Counted from the stretch's first letter, positions 18,644 through 27,881 are shown. The stretch: 64,000 bases of DNA from Limibacter armeniacum (GCF_036880985.1 NZ_JBAJNO010000009.1:1240001-1304000), one strand, 5' to 3'. Numbers and translations: made by a program. The notes: generated by a model not told the origin, from the sequence alone.

Positions 18644-19324
18644 TCAATCCTTGTAAAGGAAATAAACTACTCGTTCAAGATCTGTATCTGTTTTATAAAC
18701 GGTGTAGTCAACTCTAGAAAAGCCCGTTTTGCTTGCAAAATTTTCGATATCATCTAAAGAAGTAAAGTAGGCATTGAGTGTCCCCCACTCTGTCTCAAAC
18801 TTTATCTTCTTGCTACTACTGTCTTCTACATTACCTAGCTTCTTGATTTCTTGATACGGAGCCTCAATTACCAAAACTCCTCCATCTACCAAGCTTCTAC
18901 TGCATTCAGCAATACAGTTCAGTTGCTCTTCCGCAGTGAGCTCCAAAATACCTGACCACAGCCAGAGTACGGCTCCCACTTTGCGAGGTAGCTCAAAGCG
19001 ATAGTCACGGATATCGAGTTCCTCAACAGTCACACTCCCCTTGTAGCGTTCATTCATGTAGTTGACAAACTGTGGAATACGCTCTACTCCTGTAATTTTA
19101 CCTTTGTAGCCTTTCTCCAAGATAAAATCCAAAGCACGACCATAACCTGGCCCTAACTCCACAATCTCTTCTGCATCTTTGATTCTAGGATATATAATGT
19201 CAATATCCTTTCCGGTATGCAAACCTATAACATTGGCAAAGTACTGGAACTTTTCTAAAGTGATGTTTTCGTAGAATGAGAAGTTCCCATCTTTTTGGAG
19301 TGAATAATCTGGCGTGCCCGGCAT
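18644..19324 (-). CDS. SAM-dependent methyltransferase, class I
   Basis: 226 residues. Motif I is VELGPGYGRALDFI (about 54-67), the glycine-rich SAM-binding loop, followed by an acidic residue at the end of strand 2 (ITGVER) and a motif-IV-like region AVLWLWSGILEL. The N-terminal segment (MPGTPDYSLQKDGNFSFYENITLEKF) has the look of a cap helix. Substrate cannot be inferred: the neighbours thrS and icd are unrelated and it has its own terminator. Confidence 0.8.
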   Translation of the reverse strand: MPGTPDYSLQKDGNFSFYENITLEKFQYFANVIGLHTGKDIDIIYPRIKDAEEIVELGPGYGRALDFILEKGYKGKITGVERIPQFVNYMNERYKGSVTVEELDIRDYRFELPRKVGAVLWLWSGILELTAEEQLNCIAECSRSLVDGGVLVIEAPYQEIKKLGNVEDSSSKKIKFETEWGTLNAYFTSLDDIENFASKTGFSRVDYTVYKTDTDLERVVYFLYKD

Positions 19325-19466
19325 AGTCTAAAATGGTCTTTTATTGGAGGTCGTAAAACGGTATTATATTATTCTCAGAAGATATTATCCCCATTATGGA
19401 ATAACAATAAGTACAATTAATGTTATTAACAAGATAGCCTTGAAAGTAATATTATTATATATATAA

Positions 19467-19510
19467 TGCAAAATGCCCATGCCAAATTGTATCAGCATGG
19501 GCATTTTGTT
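19467..19510 (-). terminator. Terminator of icd
   Basis: AAAATGCCCATGC and GCATGGGCATTTT form a 13-bp stem with a 12-base loop, 18 bases past the icd stop. Confidence 0.88.
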
Positions 19511-19527
19511 AATAGCAGAGGAAATTC

Positions 19528-20793
19528 TTACATATTGTCTACGATTTCCTGACCGAACTCAGAACACTTCAGCAGTGTTGCTCCTTCCATCAGACGCTCG
19601 AAGTCATAAGTAACTCTTTTCTTAGAGATCGCAGTCTCAAGACCTTTGTAGATCAAGTCTGCAGCCTCTTGCCATCCCATATGCTCCAGCATCAGTGCAC
19701 CTGAAAGGATTACTGAACCTGGGTTTACTTTATCCAAACCTGCATACTTAGGAGCTGTACCGTGAGTAGCTTCAAAGATTGCGTGACCAGTTACGTAGTT
19801 GATGTTTGCACCTGGAGCAATACCGATACCACCAACGATTGCAGCCAATGCATCAGAAATGTAATCGCCATTCAAGTTCAAAGTAGCGATTACTGAGTAC
19901 TCAGCCGGACGAGTCAGGATCTGCTGCAAGAATGCATCTGCAATTGAATCCTTCACCAAGATTTTACCAGCTGCCAAAGCTTCGTCTTGAGCCTTGTCTG
20001 CTGCTTCTTTACCTTGCTCAGCTGCGATTCTATCGTATTGTGCCCAAGTAAATACTTTGTCACCGTACTCTCTTTCAGCCAATTCGTAACCCCACTCTTT
20101 GAATTTACCTTCTGTAAATTTCATGATGTTACCTTTGTGCACCAATGTCACTGAAGGTTTGTTGTGCAGAATAGCATACTCAATAGCACCTCTTACCAAT
20201 CTCTCAGTACCTTCAACTGACACAGGCTTGATACCGATTGATGAAGACTCAGGGAAACGGATTTTGTTTACGCCCATTTCCTCTTTAAGGAACTTCTTCA
20301 CTTTGTCTGCTTCTTCAGTACCCGCCAAGTACTCGATACCTGCATAGATATCCTCAGTGTTTTCACGGAAGATAACCATATCTGTCAGCTCTGGCTTCTT
20401 AACTGGAGAAGGAACACCTGTAAAGTATCTTACCGGACGAACACAAGCGTACAGGTCAAGAATCTGTCTCAGTGCTACGTTCAGTGATCTGATACCACCA
20501 CCTACAGGAGTAGTCAGAGGACCTTTGATACCTACCAAGTATTCTTTGAACACGTCAAGTGTTTCTTGAGGAAGCCACTCACCTGTTTGGTTGAAAGCTT
20601 TCTCACCAGCCAATACTTCTTTCCACTCGATTTTACGCTCACCATTGTAAGCTTTTGCTACTGCTGCATCAAATACCAACTGAGATGCTGCCCAAATATC
20701 TGGACCAGTACCGTCACCTTCAATGAAAGGAACAACTGGAATATTAGGTACATTAAGCTTACCGTTTTCGATCGTGATTTTTTGTCCGCTCAT
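19528..20793 (-). CDS. icd: NADP-dependent isocitrate dehydrogenase, homodimeric
   Basis: 421 residues, the E. coli-like type. It converts isocitrate to 2-oxoglutarate in the TCA cycle. Substrate-binding motif [13 protein letters not shown] (about residues 108-120) includes the serine that is phosphorylated in enteric bacteria and the two arginines that hold isocitrate. [24 protein letters not shown] (catalytic Lys) and the late GTAPKYAG nucleotide loop are intact. Single-gene unit with a leader of about 260 bases. Confidence 0.96.
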   Translation of the reverse strand: MSGQKITIENGKLNVPNIPVVPFIEGDGTGPDIWAASQLVFDAAVAKAYNGERKIEWKEVLAGEKAFNQTGEWLPQETLDVFKEYLVGIKGPLTTPVGGGIRSLNVALRQILDLYACVRPVRYFTGVPSPVKKPELTDMVIFRENTEDIYAGIEYLAGTEEADKVKKFLKEEMGVNKIRFPESSSIGIKPVSVEGTERLVRGAIEYAILHNKPSVTLVHKGNIMKFTEGKFKEWGYELAEREYGDKVFTWAQYDRIAAEQGKEAADKAQDEALAAGKILVKDSIADAFLQQILTRPAEYSVIATLNLNGDYISDALAAIVGGIGIAPGANINYVTGHAIFEATHGTAPKYAGLDKVNPGSVILSGALMLEHMGWQEAADLIYKGLETAISKKRVTYDFERLMEGATLLKCSEFGQEIVDNM

Positions 20794-21054
20794 GGTCTAA
20801 TTTATAGTGCTTATTCAAGGTTTGAAAAAAAATTTCTTAAGCTGTCTTTCCTACCGCCAGAAGAGTCTTTTTCACCTAACCTTTATATTCATGGATGCTT
20901 CGAAAAGCCTACTGAAAATTCTAAAAGTGGCTGATAGTATGGAGGTCTTCTTCTCGAAACTGTAAAAAAATTTACAGCTCAATATCGTTGAACGACAAGG
21001 TGTGTCCGCTGATATCACTACCTAATTAAAGGATGCGGTATTCATTAACGAACG

Positions 21055-21084
21055 CAAATATATGCGTAAGTCACAAAACACAAA
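21055..21084 (-). promoter_or_regulatory. Likely icd promoter
   Basis: On the minus strand TTTG (21084-21081), 18 bases, then TATATTTG (21062-21055). The leader to icd also holds a short stem CTGTAAA/TTTACAG near 20957-20976. No gene is seen in 20794-21113. Confidence 0.45.
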
Positions 21085-21113
21085 ATAAACCTTTGCTAAA
21101 AATGCAGTTCAAA

Positions 21114-21692
21114 TCAGAATATATTCACCAATCTGTAATAATCCATCATGGTTTTACGAAAGGCTTCCCGCTCATTTTCAGCATCAAGAATTGGTATTTC
21201 CTGTCCATCTTCTACAAAATAAAAAGACCGCTGTTCTATTAGTCCATTATATATTTCAGTGAGAAAACTAAACTGCTCGTGCACATTACCTTGCTCATAT
21301 TCATATATCCCTTCTGATTTACCATCATTGCTTTCCCATTTCAGTTTTATGCCTTTAGTTACATCAATCTTTTTACTAGGTTCAAGCATTAGATAAACCG
21401 CATCTATTTTCGGATCCTGAACGATACAAAGGTTCAACAGCAATTGGTCGTCATCTGTGATCCGCTCATTTATTCTGTAAAACAGCCTATCGGTATTCTT
21501 ATCCTCCTCTATATCATAAGACAGCTTTCTAACATTATTAAAGAACATCTTTGACTGCTCTGTTGTTTTGAAATCCACTTCAATATTAGGATCTACTTTT
21601 TTTTCTTTATCAACATTACAGGCTCCGACAACTCCCAAAAGGCAAACACATACTAAGCCTATGGCAAGTGATTTTATTTTCCTCATCTTCAC
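21114..21692 (-). CDS. Putative lipoprotein of unknown function
   Basis: 192 residues. The N-terminus has positively charged residues, a hydrophobic core and VVGAC (Cys25), a plausible lipobox. The mature part is acidic and soluble with no recognised domain. It starts 22 bases after the stop of the LprI-like gene, so both probably form one operon. Function unknown; the neighbour suggests an envelope role. Confidence 0.7.
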   Translation of the reverse strand: MKMRKIKSLAIGLVCVCLLGVVGACNVDKEKKVDPNIEVDFKTTEQSKMFFNNVRKLSYDIEEDKNTDRLFYRINERITDDDQLLLNLCIVQDPKIDAVYLMLEPSKKIDVTKGIKLKWESNDGKSEGIYEYEQGNVHEQFSFLTEIYNGLIEQRSFYFVEDGQEIPILDAENEREAFRKTMMDYYRLVNIF

Positions 21693-21714
21693 TTCTGATT
21701 TTCTGGCAATTCAT

Positions 21715-22122
21715 TTATTTAAGCACCAACCTTTCTAGGTGCCCTCTCAACTCCAACGCTCTCTTTCTTACTATCTGTGTTTTTTCTGAAGAGATAATCA
21801 ACATTCCTGAAGTTCCTTTATTTTTATAGTAATAATGATTAAACTCAAGTTGAGCCTCCATCATCTTTCTCCATAAGGTCTGCTGTTCCTGTAACATTCT
21901 TTGCCCTTCCCTGTCCATTTGTTTGAACAACAGATCATAGTTCTTCTCCATTTCTGTAGTCCAAAGTTCAAAGCCTTTCATGTCACACTCCAAAACTCCC
22001 AAATTGGATGAGTTTTCCTGCTTGCACTTCATGATCATTGTATCAATTGGGTAGGTTTGTCCAAAAGCTGTAAAAGTGTACAGCACTATCGATAAGGTTA
22101 ATAGTAAGGTATTAGGTTTCAT
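21715..22122 (-). CDS. LprI-like (DUF1311) exported protein
   Basis: 135 residues with signal peptide (ending TAFGQ, about 18-22). Two cysteines (in MIMKCKQ and VLECDMKGFELW) and a following helix EMEKNYDLLFKQMDREGQRMLQEQQTLWRKMME match the DUF1311/LprI N-terminal pattern, a small disulphide-linked helical domain; LprI inhibits lysozyme in mycobacteria. Role here is not proven. First gene of a two-gene operon with the downstream lipoprotein. Confidence 0.72.
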   Translation of the reverse strand: MKPNTLLLTLSIVLYTFTAFGQTYPIDTMIMKCKQENSSNLGVLECDMKGFELWTTEMEKNYDLLFKQMDREGQRMLQEQQTLWRKMMEAQLEFNHYYYKNKGTSGMLIISSEKTQIVRKRALELRGHLERLVLK

Positions 22123-22236
22123 GTGATAGTAGGTTGTGGGTTATTGTTTGATCTTTATACTACAATATAAATATATATAGCCTAAATCAGACTTCGTAGC
22201 ACCCCTTTATCATTCAATTACAAGTTCATACAAATA

Positions 22237-22276
22237 AAAAATCCCTTAGATAAATTCATATCTAAGGGATTTTTCA
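22237..22276 (-). terminator. Terminator of hpf
   Basis: AAAATCCCTTAGATA and TATCTAAGGGATTTT form a 15-bp stem; it lies just past the hpf stop and can act in both directions. Confidence 0.9.
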
Positions 22277-22294
22277 GTCTTTATGTGTAGTACA

Positions 22295-22603
22295 CTAGTG
22301 CTTTGCCACTAGCCTCTCCTTAAACCTTTTCAATTGTCTTCTTAAAGACTCCGATGCTTCATCACAGGCTGCTTCAAAACTTGTATTGTGTTTTTTGGCA
22401 ATTAGTTGGTCACCCGGGATATTCAGTTTAATTTCCACTACTTTGTTTTCGCGACTATTCTCACTGCTCTTGTCCAATCTCAGGTAGACTTCTCCGTCTA
22501 CAAATCTGTCATAAAATGTTTCCAGCTTGTCCACTTTTCTTTGAATAAAATCGATAAGCTTTTGGTCTGCAGTGAAGTGGATTGAATGAATATCTAATTT
22601 CAT
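22295..22603 (-). CDS. hpf: Ribosome hibernation promoting factor, short form
   Basis: 102 residues, the length of short HPF/YfiA. The start MKLDIHSIHFTADQKLIDFIQRKVDKLETF and the segment EIKLNIPGDQLIAKKHNTSFEAACDEASESL are typical of the S30AE beta-alpha-beta fold that binds the 30S decoding channel during stationary phase. It follows xerC and rpsU on the same strand, an order repeatedly seen in Bacteroidota, although a 250-base gap separates it from xerC. Confidence 0.93.
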   Translation of the reverse strand: MKLDIHSIHFTADQKLIDFIQRKVDKLETFYDRFVDGEVYLRLDKSSENSRENKVVEIKLNIPGDQLIAKKHNTSFEAACDEASESLRRQLKRFKERLVAKH

Positions 22604-22852
22604 ATTTCGTGAATTTTTGAGTTGAAGAAAAAAATTCCCGTGAAACCGTCATCCCAGAAGGCGTCTCCTCCCTTGTCCGGCTATAATTATATTTGATCTA
22701 ATCGTTCTATTGAAGCTTCATTAAGAGTATTTGATCTGTGTGTATTTTACGTTGATAATAATTAATTGGTTAACCAGAATTCTTATGATAAGATACGAAT
22801 ACAACACATTTAAGTTCTCTAAATCCTAATAAAAATTACTAAAATTCAATAT

Positions 22853-23752
22853 TTAATTTTTATCTACCTCATTTTCACCTGATTTCGGATGTGCTTGAAT
22901 GAAAACTTTTTTTAGCCGTTCAAGTGACTGTTGAGTGTATACTTGTGTAGCTGCTAAATTTGCATGTCCCATAAGTTCTTTGATATCATTCAGGGCAGCG
23001 CCCTCATTAAGGAGGTGTGTAGCAAAGGTGTGTCTAAGTGTGTGAGGGCTTTTTTTATCAACATTGTTAGTGTAGGATAAATGTTTTTCGACAATACGAT
23101 AAATAAGCATAGGGTATGCAGGAGTTCCAGATTTTGTCACAATCAAGTAATCATGATCCACAATAGGCCTACTGTTTAAATATAAGGAAAAAATCTCACA
23201 GAGCGTATCATTACAAGGAATTAATCGCTGCTTATTCCTTTTACCTGTAACCTTAATCACCTTCTGCTGTAAGTCTACATGGACACACTTCAATGACAGT
23301 AGCTCCGCCTGTCTTATACCTGTACCATATAGCAACTCCAAGACCATCCGGTCTCTTATCCCATTAAAATCACTTTCAAACCGACTTGAGTCCAACACAC
23401 TATCCATCTCTTCCATCTTTATAAATGACGGTAACTTTTTACCTGTCTTTAGAGACTGAAGCTTTTGAGCTGGATTATCTGCTGTATATTCCTTCTGCTT
23501 CAAAAACCTGTAGAAAGTTTTCAGTGTGGCTACCTTTCGGTTAACAGAACGTTCAGAAACTCCTTCATCTAACAGAGCTAATACCCAACCTCTCATATGC
23601 CTGTACGTTACTTGTTCAATCTCTAACTCACCATATTTACTGCTTATGAATACTCCAAATTGACTGAGGTCTGTCTCATATGCCTTGATTGTATGCTTAC
23701 TCACCCTTTTTTGGTAAGTCAAATAATCATAGAATTCCGTTAGCTTATCCAT
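22853..23752 (-). CDS. xerC: Tyrosine recombinase XerC/XerD family
   Basis: 299 residues, the size of XerC/D. The N-terminal SAM-like core-binding domain (1-90) precedes the catalytic domain with a full set of residues: Arg147 (GTGIRQAELL), Lys171 (VTGKRNKQR), His237-x2-Arg240 (SPHTLRHTFATHLL), His263 (LMGHANL) and Tyr272 (TQVYTQ). It resolves chromosome dimers at dif. The position beside rpsU and hpf is the usual Bacteroidota chromosomal setting, so this is a housekeeping recombinase, not a mobile-element integrase. Confidence 0.93.
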   Translation of the reverse strand: MDKLTEFYDYLTYQKRVSKHTIKAYETDLSQFGVFISSKYGELEIEQVTYRHMRGWVLALLDEGVSERSVNRKVATLKTFYRFLKQKEYTADNPAQKLQSLKTGKKLPSFIKMEEMDSVLDSSRFESDFNGIRDRMVLELLYGTGIRQAELLSLKCVHVDLQQKVIKVTGKRNKQRLIPCNDTLCEIFSLYLNSRPIVDHDYLIVTKSGTPAYPMLIYRIVEKHLSYTNNVDKKSPHTLRHTFATHLLNEGAALNDIKELMGHANLAATQVYTQQSLERLKKVFIQAHPKSGENEVDKN

Positions 23753-23838
23753 ATTATGATGATAGGATTAAAAAATTTTCTCTAAAAAGACAGGAAAAAC
23801 ATATACATAGGTTAGCAATAATCAAAAAAATCGCATAG

Positions 23839-23873
23839 AAAAAGCCCGGATTCGTTCACGAACCCGGGCTTCT
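23839..23873 (-). terminator. Terminator of rpsU
   Basis: AAGCCCGGRTTCG-type arms (AAGCCCGGATTCG / CGAACCCGGGCTT) with a TTCA loop, followed on the minus strand by TTTTTC. It should separate rpsU from xerC. Confidence 0.88.
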
Positions 23874-23902
23874 CAAGAGTAAAATCTCTAAATAGAGAAC
23901 TA

Positions 23903-24097
23903 CTAGAAGTTTTGCTCAGCGTAAAGCTTTTGCTTGTAAGCAGCTTTCATCTTTGCGTTTCTTTTCGCAATAGAAGGCTTCTCAAAGTAAGCTCTGTTTC
24001 TGATTTCTCTAAGAACTTTAGTTCTTTCGAACTTCTTCTTAAATCTCTTCAGTGCTCTATCTATTGATTCGTTGTCTTTTACGTTAATAACAATCAT
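23903..24097 (-). CDS. rpsU: 30S ribosomal protein bS21
   Basis: 64 residues, basic, MIVINVKDNESIDRALKRFKKKFERTKVL, the usual bS21 start. In Bacteroidota ribosomes bS21 helps cover the anti-Shine-Dalgarno of 16S rRNA, which explains why most genes here lack an SD. This gene is the exception: AAAGGAGG stands six bases before its ATG. That fits a model of autoregulation in which ribosomes lacking bS21 expose their anti-SD and translate rpsU. Confidence 0.96.
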   Translation of the reverse strand: MIVINVKDNESIDRALKRFKKKFERTKVLREIRNRAYFEKPSIAKRNAKMKAAYKQKLYAEQNF

Positions 24098-24103
24098 TAT
24101 TTC

Positions 24104-24111
24104 CCTCCTTT
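24104..24111 (-). promoter_or_regulatory. Full Shine-Dalgarno of rpsU
   Basis: The mRNA reads AAAGGAGG, then GAAATA, then ATG: eight bases complementary to CCUCCUUU at the 3' end of 16S rRNA at optimal spacing. I see no comparable SD in front of the other genes examined in the window. Confidence 0.85.
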
Positions 24112-24133
24112 AGAATTAAGATTTTACGGACTG

Positions 24134-24141
24134 CAAAGATA
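24134..24141 (-). promoter_or_regulatory. rpsU promoter -7 element TATCTTTG
   Basis: Exact TAnnTTTG followed by CA; TTTC stands 19 bases upstream as a -33 variant. It predicts a leader of about 30 bases that consists mostly of the SD. The rest of the gap to 24573 is AT-rich and holds nothing else I can name. Confidence 0.6.
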
Positions 24142-24573
24142 ATGAATGAGAGTATAAATGGAAATATTTAACCGAAAGATTTAGAGTGTATTTCAAAAAT
24201 ACATTACATAAGCCTTTTTACAGTGGCTGAACTGTTTAAAATCACCTATAATCTTACCTCAGGATTTAAAGCTTCTCCAAATTCCAAGGATTGAATTGGA
24301 GAAAAAACTAAATTGTCTCTACCAACAATTAGCTAAATCATTAAACCATAAAAATCACCTACTCATTAACATTACGGTATAGTTTTCGAGATAAACCCAA
24401 CAAAAAGTAGGACACACTTTATATAAGATCTATTTACAATCAAATTAACATCAATTAAATCAAATACATCATCGGTTCAGGCTTGCTGTACGTATACACT
24501 AGAGATACTTACATCATAACCTAAAGTCTATTCGGCTAAGCCTTACCGGTTTATTAACTGACTACCAATTCCT

Positions 24574-26673
24574 ATGAGAATACTTTCTACCCTTAATTTA
24601 TCCATCTTGCTGTTTATTGCTCACTACGCAGCAGCTTTCAACCAAGAACAAGATTCTCTTCAACTTAAGAAAGCTGAAGCTGAAGCGTGGGTAAGTAAGC
24701 TCAACTCAATTCAGGCACTCAGACAGGAACAGCCTTATATGCCAATGCCATTGAAAATGGCATGTGACAGCCTCATTTTCAACCTTCAAGAAAGTTACTT
24801 CAGCTTATCTGATGAACAGAAAAGCTTGGCGAATGAAGAAGTCTTTACTGGTAAAGTATTATCACCAACAAGAAACATTCGCCAGTATCAGTTGATTAAA
24901 GATAAGTTTGAGGAGCAGTTAAACTATCTGGTTTATGAAAAGAACTGGAAAGGAAATGGTTTTGTCATGCTGGTTAATGCAGCCGCCTATAACAGGGGAG
25001 GGCAAAAAGCCTATTTAGTACATGTAAAGTCAGGACTTATGCTAGAAGTCAAAGTATCCACTGCCTGGCAAGGTATAGGTTACTCCTGTGACTCAGGCAA
25101 AACTCCACTTGGTTATTTTACACTGAATGATGAAACCAAGAACCTGTGGATGGCTAATACCATCATGACCGACATGAAAGACATTTTCATTCGGATTGAA
25201 AAGCAAAAGTTTGCTGGTACAGCACAATGGCTACATAAAGTGAGTACCAAAAAAGAGAAAGCTTACATCCTATCTAATCAATATGCGCTGAAAGGACAAA
25301 ATGACGGTAGTGAATACGTTCCTATATCGGCTCCACAGTATTACTACTATCAGGATAGTTCTGTCTATTGGATGGACAACCTAAACTCATTGGAACGCCA
25401 CTTATATGTACATGGTACAAATAGAGTCGAGCAGCTTGGCTATGCGCTTTCAGGTGGCTGTATCAGAACATCCAGCATTTTCTCTTACTTACTAAAGGAA
25501 ATAATTACTCGACAAAAGGTAATTCCTGTTTTTATTGATGCAATACCTCTTCAAAACGCTGTTGCTGCTAGGTATGCACCAAGCTTTGACAAGTATGATG
25601 TAGAAAAGACTTTGGACTTTAGGAGTGAAGTTACGTTGCTATATGAAAGAATATATAATGATAAAAACAGATGTGTGCTGGATAAGCAACTAGAAAAAGA
25701 TGTTTTGGAGCCTATTACAAAACTCTTGGTACATGACCGAAAGGTTAAAGTTAGTATCAATATGAAAACCAAGGTTCCACTTCCTGAAAAAGCCATGATC
25801 CGCTGGTTTGAGCTTCAGGATAGCTTATCTTACTTGGTCAGTGAGCAGTTCAGAAACACTTTTGATATTCAGAGTAATTATTATGCAGGTGGATATGTAG
25901 AAGACTTGGCTGTACTTAGGCGCTATAGCGCCTCTGATGCTACAATATTTGTAAAACAAAGACTTGCTTACTCCAAAGAGTACCTTCTCATGAGACTTGA
26001 AGAAAAGCTCAAGGAATATGAAATTCCATTTGAAAAAATAAAGGAACAGATCAATATTGAAACGCCTCAAGTAGTAGAAAAAGCAGAGGATGGTAATGAG
26101 TTAACGCAAAATCCATTTACTGTACTAGACATTTCTCCTCAAAGAAAGCTTGTCCTCAAGTATTATGAGTATCTAGACTCGCTTTCGACTGCTAACCCAA
26201 CAGCCTTTGACAGGTCAGAACTGGAATGGATCAGTTCATATATAGTAGAAAGAAGGCAAGAAAAGCAGCTAGCTTCTGAAAATAAAACCATCATTATCAC
26301 ACTCCATGATGCGATTCTTGCTCAGGCTTATATTTATGCAGCCGGCGAAATCGCACTTAGAAAAGAAGGTGTGGAAACAGGTAAAATGAAATACCCGAAT
26401 GACAATGAGGGTTTTGAAAACTTCTTGGCATTACATAAAAAACCTAAATATGCATTAATTGATGCGGCTGGGTATAAGGAGCTTTATAACTTCTCTTACA
26501 TATATTCAAAGCTAAGTGCCAAGCTTACCGAGAACATGAAACAGAATAATGAACGTATATTTGGGATTACACTATTTGGTGAGGAGTACTTCAGTAAATT
26601 CAAAAAGTTTGAAAACAGGTTAGAAATTACTGTTGATGTCTCATTGAATAATATTCTTCTCAATGAAGAATAG
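24574..26673 (+). CDS. Exported L,D-transpeptidase (YkuD family), large form
   Basis: 699 residues with a signal peptide (about 1-21). A YkuD domain spans about 125-325: it shows AYLVHVKSGLMLEVKVSTA, the start of the fold, and the catalytic signature HGTNRVEQLGYALSGGCIR with His280 and nucleophile Cys296. These enzymes make 3-3 cross-links in peptidoglycan or attach proteins to it. The long C-terminal half (about 330-699) is charged and mostly helical and I do not recognise it; typical family members are 200-600 residues. Single gene. Confidence 0.85.
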   Translation: MRILSTLNLSILLFIAHYAAAFNQEQDSLQLKKAEAEAWVSKLNSIQALRQEQPYMPMPLKMACDSLIFNLQESYFSLSDEQKSLANEEVFTGKVLSPTRNIRQYQLIKDKFEEQLNYLVYEKNWKGNGFVMLVNAAAYNRGGQKAYLVHVKSGLMLEVKVSTAWQGIGYSCDSGKTPLGYFTLNDETKNLWMANTIMTDMKDIFIRIEKQKFAGTAQWLHKVSTKKEKAYILSNQYALKGQNDGSEYVPISAPQYYYYQDSSVYWMDNLNSLERHLYVHGTNRVEQLGYALSGGCIRTSSIFSYLLKEIITRQKVIPVFIDAIPLQNAVAARYAPSFDKYDVEKTLDFRSEVTLLYERIYNDKNRCVLDKQLEKDVLEPITKLLVHDRKVKVSINMKTKVPLPEKAMIRWFELQDSLSYLVSEQFRNTFDIQSNYYAGGYVEDLAVLRRYSASDATIFVKQRLAYSKEYLLMRLEEKLKEYEIPFEKIKEQINIETPQVVEKAEDGNELTQNPFTVLDISPQRKLVLKYYEYLDSLSTANPTAFDRSELEWISSYIVERRQEKQLASENKTIIITLHDAILAQAYIYAAGEIALRKEGVETGKMKYPNDNEGFENFLALHKKPKYALIDAAGYKELYNFSYIYSKLSAKLTENMKQNNERIFGITLFGEEYFSKFKKFENRLEITVDVSLNNILLNEE

Positions 26674-26695
26674 AAAAATTTGATCTCTAGGAAAT

Positions 26696-26740
26696 AAAAA
26701 AAGCCATAGGTTAGATAAAACTAATCTATGGCTTTTTTAT
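26696..26740. terminator. Bidirectional terminator between the L,D-transpeptidase and the tRNA array
   Basis: AAAGCCATAGGTTAG and CTAATCTATGGCTTT form a 15-base-pair stem (one wobble) with ATAAAA in the loop and A/T runs on both sides. It closes the convergent gene and the tRNA transcript. Confidence 0.88.
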
Positions 26741-26743
26741 TAG

Positions 26744-26818
26744 TGGGGCGTACTGGATTCGAACCAGTGACCCCCTGCTTGTAAGGCAGGTGCTCTAAAC
26801 CAACTGAGCTAACACCCC
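26744..26818 (-). tRNA. tRNA-Val (UAC), copy 8 of the array
   Basis: 75 bases on the minus strand: acceptor GGGGTGT/ACGCCCC, D arm with AGTTGGTTTAGA, anticodon arm CCTGC-CTTACAA-GCAGG with anticodon TAC (Val), T arm ACTGG-TTCGAAT-CCAGT, discriminator A; CCA is not encoded. All eight copies appear identical in sequence and sit every 140-142 bases. This is the last one in the transcript, next to the terminator. Confidence 0.97.
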
Positions 26819-26885
26819 ATCATGTTTCTTCTAGTAAGGAATTTGTGATTCCTTTATAAACACTGACTCGTTTGTCAATGTATTG

Positions 26886-26960
26886 TGGGGCGTACTGGAT
26901 TCGAACCAGTGACCCCCTGCTTGTAAGGCAGGTGCTCTAAACCAACTGAGCTAACACCCC
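26886..26960 (-). tRNA. tRNA-Val (UAC), copy 7
   Basis: Identical to the copy at 26744-26818; preceded by a spacer of the 'TCTAGTAAGAAA' type. Confidence 0.97.
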
Positions 26961-27025
26961 ATCATGTTTCCTCTAGTAAGAAAGTGTCATTCCTTTACAA
27001 CACCGACTCGTTTGTCAATGTATTG

Positions 27026-27100
27026 TGGGGCGTACTGGATTCGAACCAGTGACCCCCTGCTTGTAAGGCAGGTGCTCTAAACCAACTGAGCTAACACCCC
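27026..27100 (-). tRNA. tRNA-Val (UAC), copy 6
   Basis: Identical tRNA. The spacer to its right is the 'TTTTTAAAGGAATTCATC' type. Confidence 0.97.
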
Positions 27101-27165
27101 ATCATGTTTCTTTTTAAAGGAATTCATCAATCCTTCAAAACACCGACTCATTTGTCAATGTATTG

Positions 27166-27240
27166 TGGGGCGTACTGGATTCGAACCAGTGACCCCCTGC
27201 TTGTAAGGCAGGTGCTCTAAACCAACTGAGCTAACACCCC
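27166..27240 (-). tRNA. tRNA-Val (UAC), copy 5
   Basis: Identical tRNA. The spacer to its right is again the 'TCTAGTAAGAAA' type, so spacers alternate here. Confidence 0.97.
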
Positions 27241-27306
27241 ATCATGTTTCCTCTAGTAAGAAATGTGTCATTCCTTTACAACACCGACTCGTTTGTCAAT
27301 GTATTG

Positions 27307-27381
27307 TGGGGCGTACTGGATTCGAACCAGTGACCCCCTGCTTGTAAGGCAGGTGCTCTAAACCAACTGAGCTAACACCCC
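27307..27381 (-). tRNA. tRNA-Val (UAC), copy 4
   Basis: Identical tRNA; spacer to its right of the 'TTTTTAAAGGAATTCATC' type. Confidence 0.97.
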
Positions 27382-27446
27382 ATCATGTTTCTTTTTAAAG
27401 GAATTCATCAATCCTTCAAAACACCGACTCGTTTGTCAATGTATTG

Positions 27447-27521
27447 TGGGGCGTACTGGATTCGAACCAGTGACCCCCTGCTTGTAAGGCAGGTGCTCTA
27501 AACCAACTGAGCTAACACCCC
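27447..27521 (-). tRNA. tRNA-Val (UAC), copy 3
   Basis: Identical tRNA; spacer to its right of the 'TTTTTAAAGGAATTCATC' type. Confidence 0.97.
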
Positions 27522-27586
27522 ATCATGTTTCTTTTTAAAGGAATTCATCAATCCTTCAAAACACCGACTCATTTGTCAATGTATTG

Positions 27587-27661
27587 TGGGGCGTACTGGA
27601 TTCGAACCAGTGACCCCCTGCTTGTAAGGCAGGTGCTCTAAACCAACTGAGCTAACACCCC
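27587..27661 (-). tRNA. tRNA-Val (UAC), copy 2
   Basis: Identical tRNA; spacer to its right as for copy 3 with one extra T. Confidence 0.97.
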
Positions 27662-27727
27662 ATCATGTTTCTTTTTTAAAGGAATTCATCAATCCTTCAA
27701 AACACCGACTCATTTGTCAATGTATTG

Positions 27728-27802
27728 TGGGGCGTACTGGATTCGAACCAGTGACCCCCTGCTTGTAAGGCAGGTGCTCTAAACCAACTGAGCTAACACC
27801 CC
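27728..27802 (-). tRNA. tRNA-Val (UAC), copy 1 (promoter-proximal)
   Basis: Identical tRNA. It is the first in the transcript, about 75 bases downstream of the promoter at 27882-27912. Confidence 0.97.
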
Positions 27803-27881
27803 ATCATGTCAAATATCACAAAACAGTTAAAATTTGTGGTCTGATAAGCAAACTCACAACCCTTTTCCGTTGTTGCGAGTG

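Noticed and set aside
22853-23752. Integrase of a mobile element
   Set aside because: Length, full XerC/D motif set and position in the rpsU-xerC-hpf cluster point to the housekeeping recombinase; no att repeats or cargo are seen.
26744-27802. Regularly spaced repeats resembling a CRISPR array
   Set aside because: The repeat is a complete tRNA-Val cloverleaf of 75 bases and the spacers are related to each other; no cas genes are near.
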